Below are positions 26,074 through 33,443 of a stretch of DNA of 64,000 nucleotides, in pieces. The translations under genes and the position numbers were made by a program. A model generated the notes under the pieces. The model saw nothing but the letters and a program-made list of their open reading frames with translations. It ran no database searches and was not told the origin of the DNA. The DNA comes from an uncultured Allomuricauda sp. (GTDB lineage Bacteria; Bacteroidota; Bacteroidia; Flavobacteriales; Flavobacteriaceae). The stretch is from positions 744,001 to 808,000 of the forward strand of contig NZ_CANMPQ010000001.1 in NCBI RefSeq assembly GCF_947499695.1, read 5' to 3'. The stretch's first letter is position 1; each line of letters begins with the position of its first letter.

Positions 26074-26796
26074 TTAGTCAAAACTAATGGGCTCATCCAA
26101 CAGTTGCATGACTTCTTCGTCATCCGCAAACTGTTTATGCCAATTGTATACCACTTGTCTATACGGATTGTAACCAAGGTCGACTAATTTCTTTTTACCA
26201 AAGTTCTGCACCATTTGCATAATCCTAAATTGCTGTCCATCTCCTGTTTGTTCCAAATACGCCTTCAACATATCTCCAATTTCTGGACGCCATGATAAGG
26301 ATGCTATTAGGTCTTCGCGTTTTACTTTATCCAAGCCGGGTGCTTTTTCCATTTGTGCAATCTTAGGAGCAGAAAAGGCATATCGGACTCGCAATGGTGC
26401 ATAGGACGGGATGCCTGATTTCTTATATGCACTCTCAATCTCTTCAACACTTTTGCCTTCTATGGCCGCTCCCATGCTAACTATAGAATCCGGTACCAAG
26501 ATTTCCCGATGCATCAAAGCAAAACGATTACTGCGCTCCGTTATAATGAAGTCGTTTTCTGAAAGTCGTTTTACAATTCGAATAGTATCTATTCTAGGTT
26601 CTTGTTCTTCCCTTTCTTCTATAGATAAGAACATATCCTGGAGTTCAATAAAGGTCACCTTGTCTCCATAACTATTGAACAAGAAGCTTTTTTTGGGAAA
26701 ATCGACATCTATATCTAAGGGGGTCTGAGCCCTGCCCATCATAGAAAAACCTATGACCAAGGTGGCCAAAGGAAGGGCAAACACGGTTTTTTTCAT
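26074..26796 (-). CDS. Secreted protein of unknown function, last gene of ligase operon
   Basis: A 240-aa exported protein with signal peptide MKKTVFALPLATLVIGFSMM and a cleavage site near GRAQ (about 24). The mature protein is mixed and highly charged, with no membrane segment or recognised domain. It starts 9 bp after the DUF1704 gene and is thus the last member of the minus-strand operon. Location outside the cytoplasm suggests it acts on, or senses, an exported product (inference). No function is proposed. Confidence 0.7.
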   Translation of the reverse strand: MKKTVFALPLATLVIGFSMMGRAQTPLDIDVDFPKKSFLFNSYGDKVTFIELQDMFLSIEEREEQEPRIDTIRIVKRLSENDFIITERSNRFALMHREILVPDSIVSMGAAIEGKSVEEIESAYKKSGIPSYAPLRVRYAFSAPKIAQMEKAPGLDKVKREDLIASLSWRPEIGDMLKAYLEQTGDGQQFRIMQMVQNFGKKKLVDLGYNPYRQVVYNWHKQFADDEEVMQLLDEPISFD

Positions 26797-26805
26797 TTCT
26801 TGGAG

Positions 26806-27978
26806 TTACTTTAGGTTATTCAAGATAAAATCCAAGGTTTTGTTCGTGTTTAGTTTTTGTGCGAATGAAAGGGTTTTATGTGTAATCGGTCGAACCAATC
26901 CTAGTGTCTTCAAGTATCTGATGGTTTCTTCATCATCCAACGCCACCTTACCGGTCAATAAAATGTCTAAGCTTTCCTCTTTTTGATAGCGCTTATAGAT
27001 TTTGCGCAGACCGCTCAAGTAAAGTCTATCTTTGGTGAATCCACCTCCTCTATGTGCTCTCAGTGTGATGCCAAAGGCTTCTTCCTTGTTTAATTTGTAT
27101 TGGCCATGAATCAAATCGAAGGTGTCGGCAAATGAATACCCTTTGATCAAACTGTCAGCAGCCAAAACGCGATAGGCCAATTCTTTAAGTCTTCTTAGGG
27201 TTAGCGCACCGCCCATATACTCGCTAAAGACAGCTAAACCTTCCTGAGTTTCCACATTTTTGGGTAATCCGTTCGAAAAAATCTTAAGCGGTTGCAGCAA
27301 TCCGTTATACGTAGTTACCAAATGAACTCCAATTTCATGATTGGCAAGTGTCAACAGCTGGTTTTTACTAAACTTGATATTCTTCTTTATCAAAAGAGCC
27401 TTTTCGGTATTGCTTACCATGGCTTCCGCAGCCATATTTTTTGAGAATCTTACGTTTAAATCAAAATCGTAAGCTTTTGAAAAATCCTCGAAGTACGTAC
27501 ATGCCTCTTCGGGAGAAAATACTTTTTCCATATCCGAAGAAGCTGGTTCGTCGGCAAAATGAAGAATGAATCTTGCATTCTGGACATCACGCTCCGTAGG
27601 TGTGCCATAAACCCTCAATGAGTTGTAATAGAATTTATTTCCCCTTCCAATGGTTTCTATGCATTGTATCATATTGGAATAGTGATAAATCACCTCTTGA
27701 TACAATCTTCGAATGCGTTCATCGGTTATGCGCTCCAAACGTTGCGAAAAGAACAGCCTATGCAATTTATAAGGATCAAACTTGAGTTTAGGATACTTAA
27801 ATTCAGGCTCCACAGAAAACTTCGAAGTGAAAAAACGATGTTTCTCCTTTTCAATGTTCATTGGGTTCACATAGCCAAGCAGTTCTATACGATGCACCAA
27901 ACGATCAAGGTTGGCGTCTATTTCAAACAAATGCCCGTATTCCTTTTCTAAACCTTGTATTTCTTTAGTACTTATCAT
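26806..27978 (-). CDS. DUF1704 zincin (QEGLA-motif protein, MATCAP-like peptidase family)
   Basis: A 390-aa protein without a signal peptide. The zinc-peptidase motif reads NHEIGVHLVTTYNG (HExxxH type), followed by ETQEGLAVFSEYMGG, the QEGLA motif that names the family (flavohemoglobin expression-modulating QEGLA protein) and supplies the third zinc ligand. Eukaryotic relatives of this family (MATCAP) are carboxypeptidases that trim a C-terminal residue from tubulin. A cytoplasmic carboxypeptidase or transpeptidase role is therefore plausible. Its ATG overlaps the stop of the amidohydrolase-like gene by 4 bp (ATGA), strong evidence of translational coupling. Confidence 0.88.
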   Translation of the reverse strand: MISTKEIQGLEKEYGHLFEIDANLDRLVHRIELLGYVNPMNIEKEKHRFFTSKFSVEPEFKYPKLKFDPYKLHRLFFSQRLERITDERIRRLYQEVIYHYSNMIQCIETIGRGNKFYYNSLRVYGTPTERDVQNARFILHFADEPASSDMEKVFSPEEACTYFEDFSKAYDFDLNVRFSKNMAAEAMVSNTEKALLIKKNIKFSKNQLLTLANHEIGVHLVTTYNGLLQPLKIFSNGLPKNVETQEGLAVFSEYMGGALTLRRLKELAYRVLAADSLIKGYSFADTFDLIHGQYKLNKEEAFGITLRAHRGGGFTKDRLYLSGLRKIYKRYQKEESLDILLTGKVALDDEETIRYLKTLGLVRPITHKTLSFAQKLNTNKTLDFILNNLK

Positions 27979-28802
27979 GCATCTGCTTGCTCAAAATCAT
28001 TAACCATTTCCGGAATCAATAGCTTTAGTTGGTCTTCTACAGAACGTACTACTTCCGGAAATATGATTCCCGTAAGTTCATCACAATAGATTTTTGAAAT
28101 TTCGGTGGCCAAAACCAAGGTGTTTTTAAAATTATTCGTGATGTATTTCAGAAAATGTCCATTTCCTTGGAAGGTATCATTGATTTTAGAAGTCGTCTTT
28201 ATTCCGTTTGGCAATTGCACGGTTTCTAATTTTCCTCTCCAGTTTTCCACTAAATTTCCAAATCTAGCATTGTCAATATTGGTGGTTCCCAGATTCCACA
28301 CAGGTACTTCCCGATCCCATCTCTTCCAATTGTAGCTGTGCATGTCAAACACCAATGTTTTTTTAAATTTTGATTCCAATTTGGAAATTAAGGCGTGTAC
28401 AACCCTATAGAAATTGGCATGTTTGGCAAGACTATGTTGTTTTTCCTCTTCGTCCAGAGGCTTCTTCCATAGCTGTTTGCCCCATGCTGTATCGAAAATG
28501 GCCGTTTCCGGAGGTCTATTTAAATCGTATTCGAACCTGCTGTCACAACCAGCAATTACTATGGGAAAGCTCTGAATCATTTGCTTTGTGCAGGGATCTT
28601 CTTCGTACCATCTTTCATATTCGGTATGAATGCAGTTCTCCCACAATGATTTTCTGAATTGGTGCCCATCGTGCACAGCGGCGCAAACATATGGTACGTA
28701 AGCTTCTATCTTCAAAGTAAAGGAATAATCCTCGGAAACAACTTCAAAATAGCTTTCCTCAGCTATCAATCCAAGTATGTCTTCAATGCTACATTTATGC
28801 AT
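27975..28802 (-). CDS. N-formylglutamate amidohydrolase-like protein
   Basis: A 275-aa protein when started at ATG 28802; the frame extends to a TTG at 28838, which would overlap the upstream ligase by 44 bp, against 8 bp with ATG. The family pattern is visible: IEAYVPYVCAAVHDGH near the start with metal-binding residues, DLNRPPETA, a central LVFDMHSYN, and ATEISKIYCDE near the end. True N-formylglutamate amidohydrolases (histidine degradation) hydrolyse an N-acyl glutamate. With no hut genes nearby and a ligase next door, this member more likely acts on a related acyl-amino acid or gamma-linked product (inference). Confidence 0.85.
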   Translation of the reverse strand: MHKCSIEDILGLIAEESYFEVVSEDYSFTLKIEAYVPYVCAAVHDGHQFRKSLWENCIHTEYERWYEEDPCTKQMIQSFPIVIAGCDSRFEYDLNRPPETAIFDTAWGKQLWKKPLDEEEKQHSLAKHANFYRVVHALISKLESKFKKTLVFDMHSYNWKRWDREVPVWNLGTTNIDNARFGNLVENWRGKLETVQLPNGIKTTSKINDTFQGNGHFLKYITNNFKNTLVLATEISKIYCDELTGIIFPEVVRSVEDQLKLLIPEMVNDFEQADA

Positions 28803-29826
28803 TTTCCACTTCACTACGTAATCTAGACCTTCGGTCAAATGCCTGTAATTTATCTACTACTTTACTTTCGATAAAGTCAATAACCTTGCATTGTGCTTTT
28901 GTTTTATACACCTTGTTTATATAGGTTATCCCACCTGGGGACATCACATTGACCTCAACCAATTTACCTCCTATTACATCTATTCCCACAAAATAAAGCC
29001 CGTCTTTTACCAGTTTGGGGCCTATTTGCTTACATAGTGCTTTTTCTTCTTTGGATAACGAATGCTTAGCTACCGATCCTCCTGCCGAAACATTGGAACG
29101 ATGATCATCCGACCCTGGAATTCTTCGCATTGCACCGATGGGTTCCCCATTGAGCAACAGGATTCTCACATCTCCTTGGTCTGCACCTTCAATATATTCT
29201 TGAAGAATCACATAGTTGGATGAGCCATCAGCGTTAGTCACATAGAAATCAAGCAAAGATTTAATATTTGACATGGCGGACTTTTCAATAAGAATGACTC
29301 CGGAACCTCCAAAACCATTTAAAGGTTTTAAGATCATCTTATCTGCTGAGGATTCCTTAATCTGCTGCACCAAATATCTCTTGTTTTTGGATACATGGGT
29401 CACAGGAATAATATTGCTATGGCTATCGCCGAAAGCGGCAGTATACAATTTGTTATTTGCCTCTCGGAGTCCCTGCAGGGAATTCACAATAAAAACATCA
29501 TCCTTTACCGAATCCAAAAAATTGAGCATAATCGGGTCCAAAGGTGGGTTTGCACGCATGAAAATGACATCAAAACCGGCAAGTGGAAGCATTTCTTCCC
29601 GCAAGGAAGCTTGTTTGTAGAATGTTTTAAGACTGCTGGAAATCTTATCCATTCTATTGATTACCGTGCAAAAAGCGCTGGTAACGCTATTTCGAATGGT
29701 CAAATTTGCCGGTGTGCAGAGTGCGACACCATGATTTCGCTTTACGCATTCATGAATCAGTGCAAGACTTGTGTCGTTTTCGGGTTGGATTTCTTCCCAA
29801 GGGTACATTAAAAAACAAATGTTCAT
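28795..29826 (-). CDS. Glutathione-synthetase-like ATP-grasp ligase
   Basis: A 343-aa protein like prokaryotic glutathione synthetase (GshB). The N-terminal substrate domain contains DVIFMRANPPLDP, like the FMRKDPPFD of GshB. The ATP-grasp part shows KMILKPLNGFGGSGVILIE (nucleotide-binding lysine and glycine loop), LQEYIEGADQGDVRILLLNG, and the metal-binding end FVGIDVIGGKLVEVNVMSPGG. No gamma-glutamylcysteine synthetase gene lies in the window. Flavobacteria generally do not rely on classical glutathione, so the product may be another amide-linked compound. It starts 20 bp after the symporter gene and overlaps the next gene by 8 bp. Confidence 0.88.
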   Translation of the reverse strand: MNICFLMYPWEEIQPENDTSLALIHECVKRNHGVALCTPANLTIRNSVTSAFCTVINRMDKISSSLKTFYKQASLREEMLPLAGFDVIFMRANPPLDPIMLNFLDSVKDDVFIVNSLQGLREANNKLYTAAFGDSHSNIIPVTHVSKNKRYLVQQIKESSADKMILKPLNGFGGSGVILIEKSAMSNIKSLLDFYVTNADGSSNYVILQEYIEGADQGDVRILLLNGEPIGAMRRIPGSDDHRSNVSAGGSVAKHSLSKEEKALCKQIGPKLVKDGLYFVGIDVIGGKLVEVNVMSPGGITYINKVYKTKAQCKVIDFIESKVVDKLQAFDRRSRLRSEVENA

Positions 29827-29846
29827 AACGTATACTTTTTAGTTGC

Positions 29847-31172
29847 TTATTTTACTTCATCCAAATGGTCGTCCCATTCTTTTACATTGGGTTTACCAAG
29901 TTTACCTACGGATTTTGCTACCAGCATTGATACGGTAGCATCACCAGTAACATTGATTACGGTTCGGAACATGTCCAAGGGTCTGTCCACTGCAAAAATC
30001 AATGCTAAACCAATGGCAAATTTTTCTGGTGGAAAGCCTACGGACTCCAATACGATAACCAACATCACCATTCCCGCTCCTGGAACTGCGGCAGTACCTA
30101 TGGAAGCCAAGAGCGCAGTTAAAACTATGGTCAATTGAGCGGAAAGCGGTAAATCGAAAGCTAAGGCCTGTGCAATAAAGACAGCCGCTACACCTTGGTA
30201 AAGACTCGTACCGTCCATATTGATCGTAGCGCCAACGGGCAGCACAAAACTAGTAACTTCCTTATCCACGCCTATATGTTCTTCCACCCGTTCCATAGTA
30301 ACAGGTAAGGTTGCGGCACTGGAACTAGTGGAAAATGCCAACAATTGTGCTGGACTCATCTGTTTTAGAAACCATAGAGGGTTTTTCTTAGCGAAAACAG
30401 CAACCAAGATTCCATAAAACACTATCATTAGCAGTAGCCCTGCAATCACGACTCCTGAATATTTTAATAAGGCTATCAATAGCTCGGGGTCTCCAGAAGA
30501 AACCACCACACTGGCCAAAAGTGCAAAAACTGCATAAGGCGCAACCAACATGATCAGGTCAACCATCTTTAATACGACATCATTTAAGGAGTCAAAAAAA
30601 TCTTTAAGGGGTTTTGCCCTATCCTCGCCTACCAACAGCAATGATATTCCTAAGAAAATCGTAAAGAAAATTACCTGCAGCATCAACTTATTATTGCTCA
30701 TAGCAGCTACTGCGTTATCAGGCACCATATCTTCCAAAAATTGAAGTGGTCCAACTGATTTCTGTTGTGCTGCCGTTTCCAATTTTGAGGTAACTCCGCT
30801 GTCAGATGCATAGGTATCCGTCAATTTTGCTATTGTCTCTTCTGAAATTCCATCACCAGGTTGTACAATGTTCACTAATAACAATCCTAGAACAATTGCC
30901 ACAATCGTAGTGCACATATAGATGCCAATGGTTCTTAAACCAATATTTCTAAATTTGGAAATATCCTTTAAATCTGAAATCCCCTTGACCAATGAAGCCA
31001 AAATAAGTGGTATGGCAATCAGTTTGAGCAGTTTGACAAAGATTGTCCCTAATGGTTTTATCCAATCTGAAACGAACGTCTCTCCACCATCAACACCGGT
31101 CATTACAAATCCAAAGATGAGCCCTAGAAGCATCCCGATTAGGATTTTCCAGTGCAGTTCAAGTTTTCTCAT
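29847..31172 (-). CDS. Dicarboxylate/amino acid:cation symporter (DAACS family)
   Basis: A 441-aa inner-membrane transporter of the GltP/DctA family. Hallmarks are the serine-rich reentrant loop AFSTSSSAATLPVTM, the NMDGTSLY motif in the unwound transmembrane segment 7 region, the second reentrant loop (AVPGAGMVML) and the substrate-site helix end (DRPLDMFRTVINVTGDA). Related proteins import glutamate, aspartate or C4-dicarboxylates with sodium ions or protons. The aspartate and arginine in DMFRT suggest amino-acid or dicarboxylate binding. It is the first gene of the operon leading into the ATP-grasp ligase. Confidence 0.95.
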   Translation of the reverse strand: MRKLELHWKILIGMLLGLIFGFVMTGVDGGETFVSDWIKPLGTIFVKLLKLIAIPLILASLVKGISDLKDISKFRNIGLRTIGIYMCTTIVAIVLGLLLVNIVQPGDGISEETIAKLTDTYASDSGVTSKLETAAQQKSVGPLQFLEDMVPDNAVAAMSNNKLMLQVIFFTIFLGISLLLVGEDRAKPLKDFFDSLNDVVLKMVDLIMLVAPYAVFALLASVVVSSGDPELLIALLKYSGVVIAGLLLMIVFYGILVAVFAKKNPLWFLKQMSPAQLLAFSTSSSAATLPVTMERVEEHIGVDKEVTSFVLPVGATINMDGTSLYQGVAAVFIAQALAFDLPLSAQLTIVLTALLASIGTAAVPGAGMVMLVIVLESVGFPPEKFAIGLALIFAVDRPLDMFRTVINVTGDATVSMLVAKSVGKLGKPNVKEWDDHLDEVK

Positions 31173-31236
31173 ATTTCCAATTTAACATTTGGACAAGAAA
31201 GATAACATTTTGAGCTTGAAATGTTGAAAAGAAAGC

Positions 31237-32301
31237 CTATAATTTATTTGTGCGACTTAAAAGTGTAAAGTCGGCAAGAACCAAGGCTGCCATTGCTTCT
31301 ACAATGGGCACTGCCCTCGGGACAACACAAGGGTCATGTCTACCCTTACCTTGGGTAGTAACTTTTTCCCCCTCTTTATTGATGGTCTCATAGGATTGTA
31401 ATACTGTCGCCACAGGCTTAAAAGCTATATTAAAGTAGATATCCATCCCATTACTAATTCCGCCTTGAATACCACCACTTCGATTTGTGGTTGTGGTTCC
31501 ATCTGAGTTGTAAGAATCGTTGTGTTCGCTTCCCTTCATTTTAACTCCATCAAAACCACTTCCATACTCAAACCCCTTTACTGCATTGATTGAGAGCATT
31601 GCTTTTCCCAAATCGGCATGTAGTTTGTCAAAAACAGGTTCTCCAAGACCAATGGGTACATTTTGAATAACACATGTGATTACTCCACCAACGGTATCAC
31701 CCTGTTTTTTAATGGATTTGATATATTCCTCCATCTTTTTCGCCATTTCCATATCCGGACAGCGAACGGGATTGGACTCAATCTTTGAAAAATCCAAATC
31801 TTGATATCTAGTCTCCATTTTCAAATCCCCGACTTGGGAGACAAACGCATTTATCTTTAAATCACCAAGTAGCTGCTTTGCAATTGCGCCTGCCACCACC
31901 CTGCTCGCAGTTTCTCTTGCAGAACTTCTTCCACCACCTCGATAATCCCTAAAACCGTATTTCTTATCGTATACATAGTCAGCATGGGAAGGTCGATACG
32001 AATCTTTTATATGGGAATAGTCTTTTGATTTTTGATTGGTATTATGGATAGCAAAGCCAATTGGGGTTCCAGTGGTCTTACCTTCAAAAATACCCGAATA
32101 GAATTCAACGGTATCCGGCTCTTTGCGTTGGGTAACAATAGCGGACTGCCCCGGCTTTCTTCTATTTAACTCATTTTGGATTTTTTCTATATCCAATTCC
32201 AGTCCAGCGGGACATCCATCTATAACTCCTCCAAGAGCTTTTCCATGAGATTCTCCAAAGGATGTCAGTTTAAAGAGTTGTCCAAAAGTATTTCCAGCCA
32301 T
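31237..32301 (-). CDS. aroC: Chorismate synthase
   Basis: A 354-aa FMN-dependent lyase converting EPSP to chorismate, the last step of the shikimate pathway. Motifs: [17 protein letters not shown] near the start, [12 protein letters not shown] centrally and [17 protein letters not shown] near the end, matching the three chorismate-synthase signatures. ATG 32301 is chosen: the frame runs to 32325, but a -7 promoter element occupies 32323-32330, and [11 protein letters not shown] is the family's usual N-terminus. The gene is monocistronic or leads the symporter operon 64 bp downstream. Confidence 0.97.
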   Translation of the reverse strand: MAGNTFGQLFKLTSFGESHGKALGGVIDGCPAGLELDIEKIQNELNRRKPGQSAIVTQRKEPDTVEFYSGIFEGKTTGTPIGFAIHNTNQKSKDYSHIKDSYRPSHADYVYDKKYGFRDYRGGGRSSARETASRVVAGAIAKQLLGDLKINAFVSQVGDLKMETRYQDLDFSKIESNPVRCPDMEMAKKMEEYIKSIKKQGDTVGGVITCVIQNVPIGLGEPVFDKLHADLGKAMLSINAVKGFEYGSGFDGVKMKGSEHNDSYNSDGTTTTNRSGGIQGGISNGMDIYFNIAFKPVATVLQSYETINKEGEKVTTQGKGRHDPCVVPRAVPIVEAMAALVLADFTLLSRTNKL

Positions 32302-32322
32302 TCGGTAAAATTCAATAAGTGC

Positions 32323-32353
32323 CAAAGGTAGATGTTATAAACCGTTTTCAAAA
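32323..32353 (-). promoter_or_regulatory. Bacteroidota-type promoter of aroC
   Basis: On the minus strand the order is TTTTG (32353-32349), an 18-bp gap, then TACCTTTG (32330-32323), an exact TAnnTTTG element. The predicted transcription start near 32316 decides in favour of the ATG at 32301. Confidence 0.7.
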
Positions 32354-32492
32354 GTCAGCTCGGCGGTTAATGTTAATGTAACATAAAATGCTCCGATTTG
32401 ATGATTTTTTAACGGTATGCAAAGGAATTAATGACCTGGATTTGAATTTCAGTTTATTCCTACACGTTTATTTTGTACTAAACCTTATAATC

Positions 32493-33443
32493 TTGAAAAA
32501 GAGGAAGATTGAACTGGCGGTAATATCCGATGTCCACCTTGGCACCTACGGGTGTCATGCGGATGAACTTATTGCCTACCTCAACAGTATTCAACCTAAC
32601 AAATTGATACTTAATGGGGACATCATCGATATATGGCAGTTTAGTAAGCGCTACTTTCCATCCTCTCATTTAAAAGTGCTCAAGAAAATAATTGGTATGG
32701 CCTCCAATGGTACCGAGGTTTTCTATATCACTGGAAATCATGACGAAATGCTCCGTAAGTTTAGTGATACTTCAATGGGTAATTTCAGGATTACGAACAA
32801 ACTAGTATTGAATCTCGATGGAAAAAAGGCTTGGATATTTCATGGTGATGTATTTGATATTTCTATTCAAAATGCCAAATGGTTGGCCAAACTAGGAGGT
32901 TATGGATATGACCTTTTAATTGTAATCAACAGTTTTTTTAATTGGTGTTTGTCCAAGATGGGCCGAGAACGCTACTCCCTGTCAAAACGAATAAAAAATG
33001 GAGTGAAGAGTGCCATTAAGTATATCGACAACTTTGAAAAGACCGCAGGTGACCTTGCCATTGAAAATGGTTATGATTATGTAATCTGCGGGCACATCCA
33101 TCAACCAAAAAAGGAACGATACGAAAACAAACATGGGAAGTGCGTATATCTAAATTCCGGTGATTGGGTAGAGAATTTGACCGCGCTTGAATATTCATTT
33201 AAACGCTGGAAAATCTACTATTACAACCGGGATAGATTATCTCCCTTCTTTGTGGATGAGGATTTGAAAGAAATGGATATACATGACCTTATCGCATCTG
33301 TTACCCATGCTGATTTGGAGCCAGAGACAGAAAAAATCATTGAAAACCACACCCGATTAATCGAAGCCGAAGAAACTGTTGAGGAACAAGTTGAATTTCT
33401 CGAAGAAAACGAGCAAGGCTCAGACAATCAAGGCTCTGCGTAA
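32493..33443 (+). CDS. LpxH-like metallophosphoesterase (UDP-2,3-diacylglucosamine diphosphatase family)
   Basis: A 316-aa calcineurin-like phosphoesterase. Metal-site motifs are SDVHLGTYG (residues about 12-20), NGDIIDIW, GNHDEML, the FHGD histidine-aspartate and GHIHQPKKE. TTG at 32493 (giving MKKRKIELAVISDVHLG) is preferred over the ATG at 32388, because the intervening 35 residues are unlike the family. Relatives remove UMP from UDP-diacylglucosamine in lipid A synthesis, at the inner face of the membrane. The long acidic C-terminus (EETVEEQVEFLEENEQ) is variable. The 3' end overlaps the convergent dehydrogenase gene by 24 bp. Confidence 0.88.
   Translation: MKKRKIELAVISDVHLGTYGCHADELIAYLNSIQPNKLILNGDIIDIWQFSKRYFPSSHLKVLKKIIGMASNGTEVFYITGNHDEMLRKFSDTSMGNFRITNKLVLNLDGKKAWIFHGDVFDISIQNAKWLAKLGGYGYDLLIVINSFFNWCLSKMGRERYSLSKRIKNGVKSAIKYIDNFEKTAGDLAIENGYDYVICGHIHQPKKERYENKHGKCVYLNSGDWVENLTALEYSFKRWKIYYYNRDRLSPFFVDEDLKEMDIHDLIASVTHADLEPETEKIIENHTRLIEAEETVEEQVEFLEENEQGSDNQGSA

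Noticed and set aside
28803..28838. Upstream TTG start for the amidohydrolase-like gene
   Set aside because: It would overlap the ligase gene by 44 bp and add residues unlike the family; ATG 28802 gives the usual short overlap of a coupled operon.
29395..29811. 138-aa open frame on the plus strand
   Set aside because: It is antisense to the ATP-grasp ligase; no recognisable motif, and its content mirrors the opposite-strand codons.
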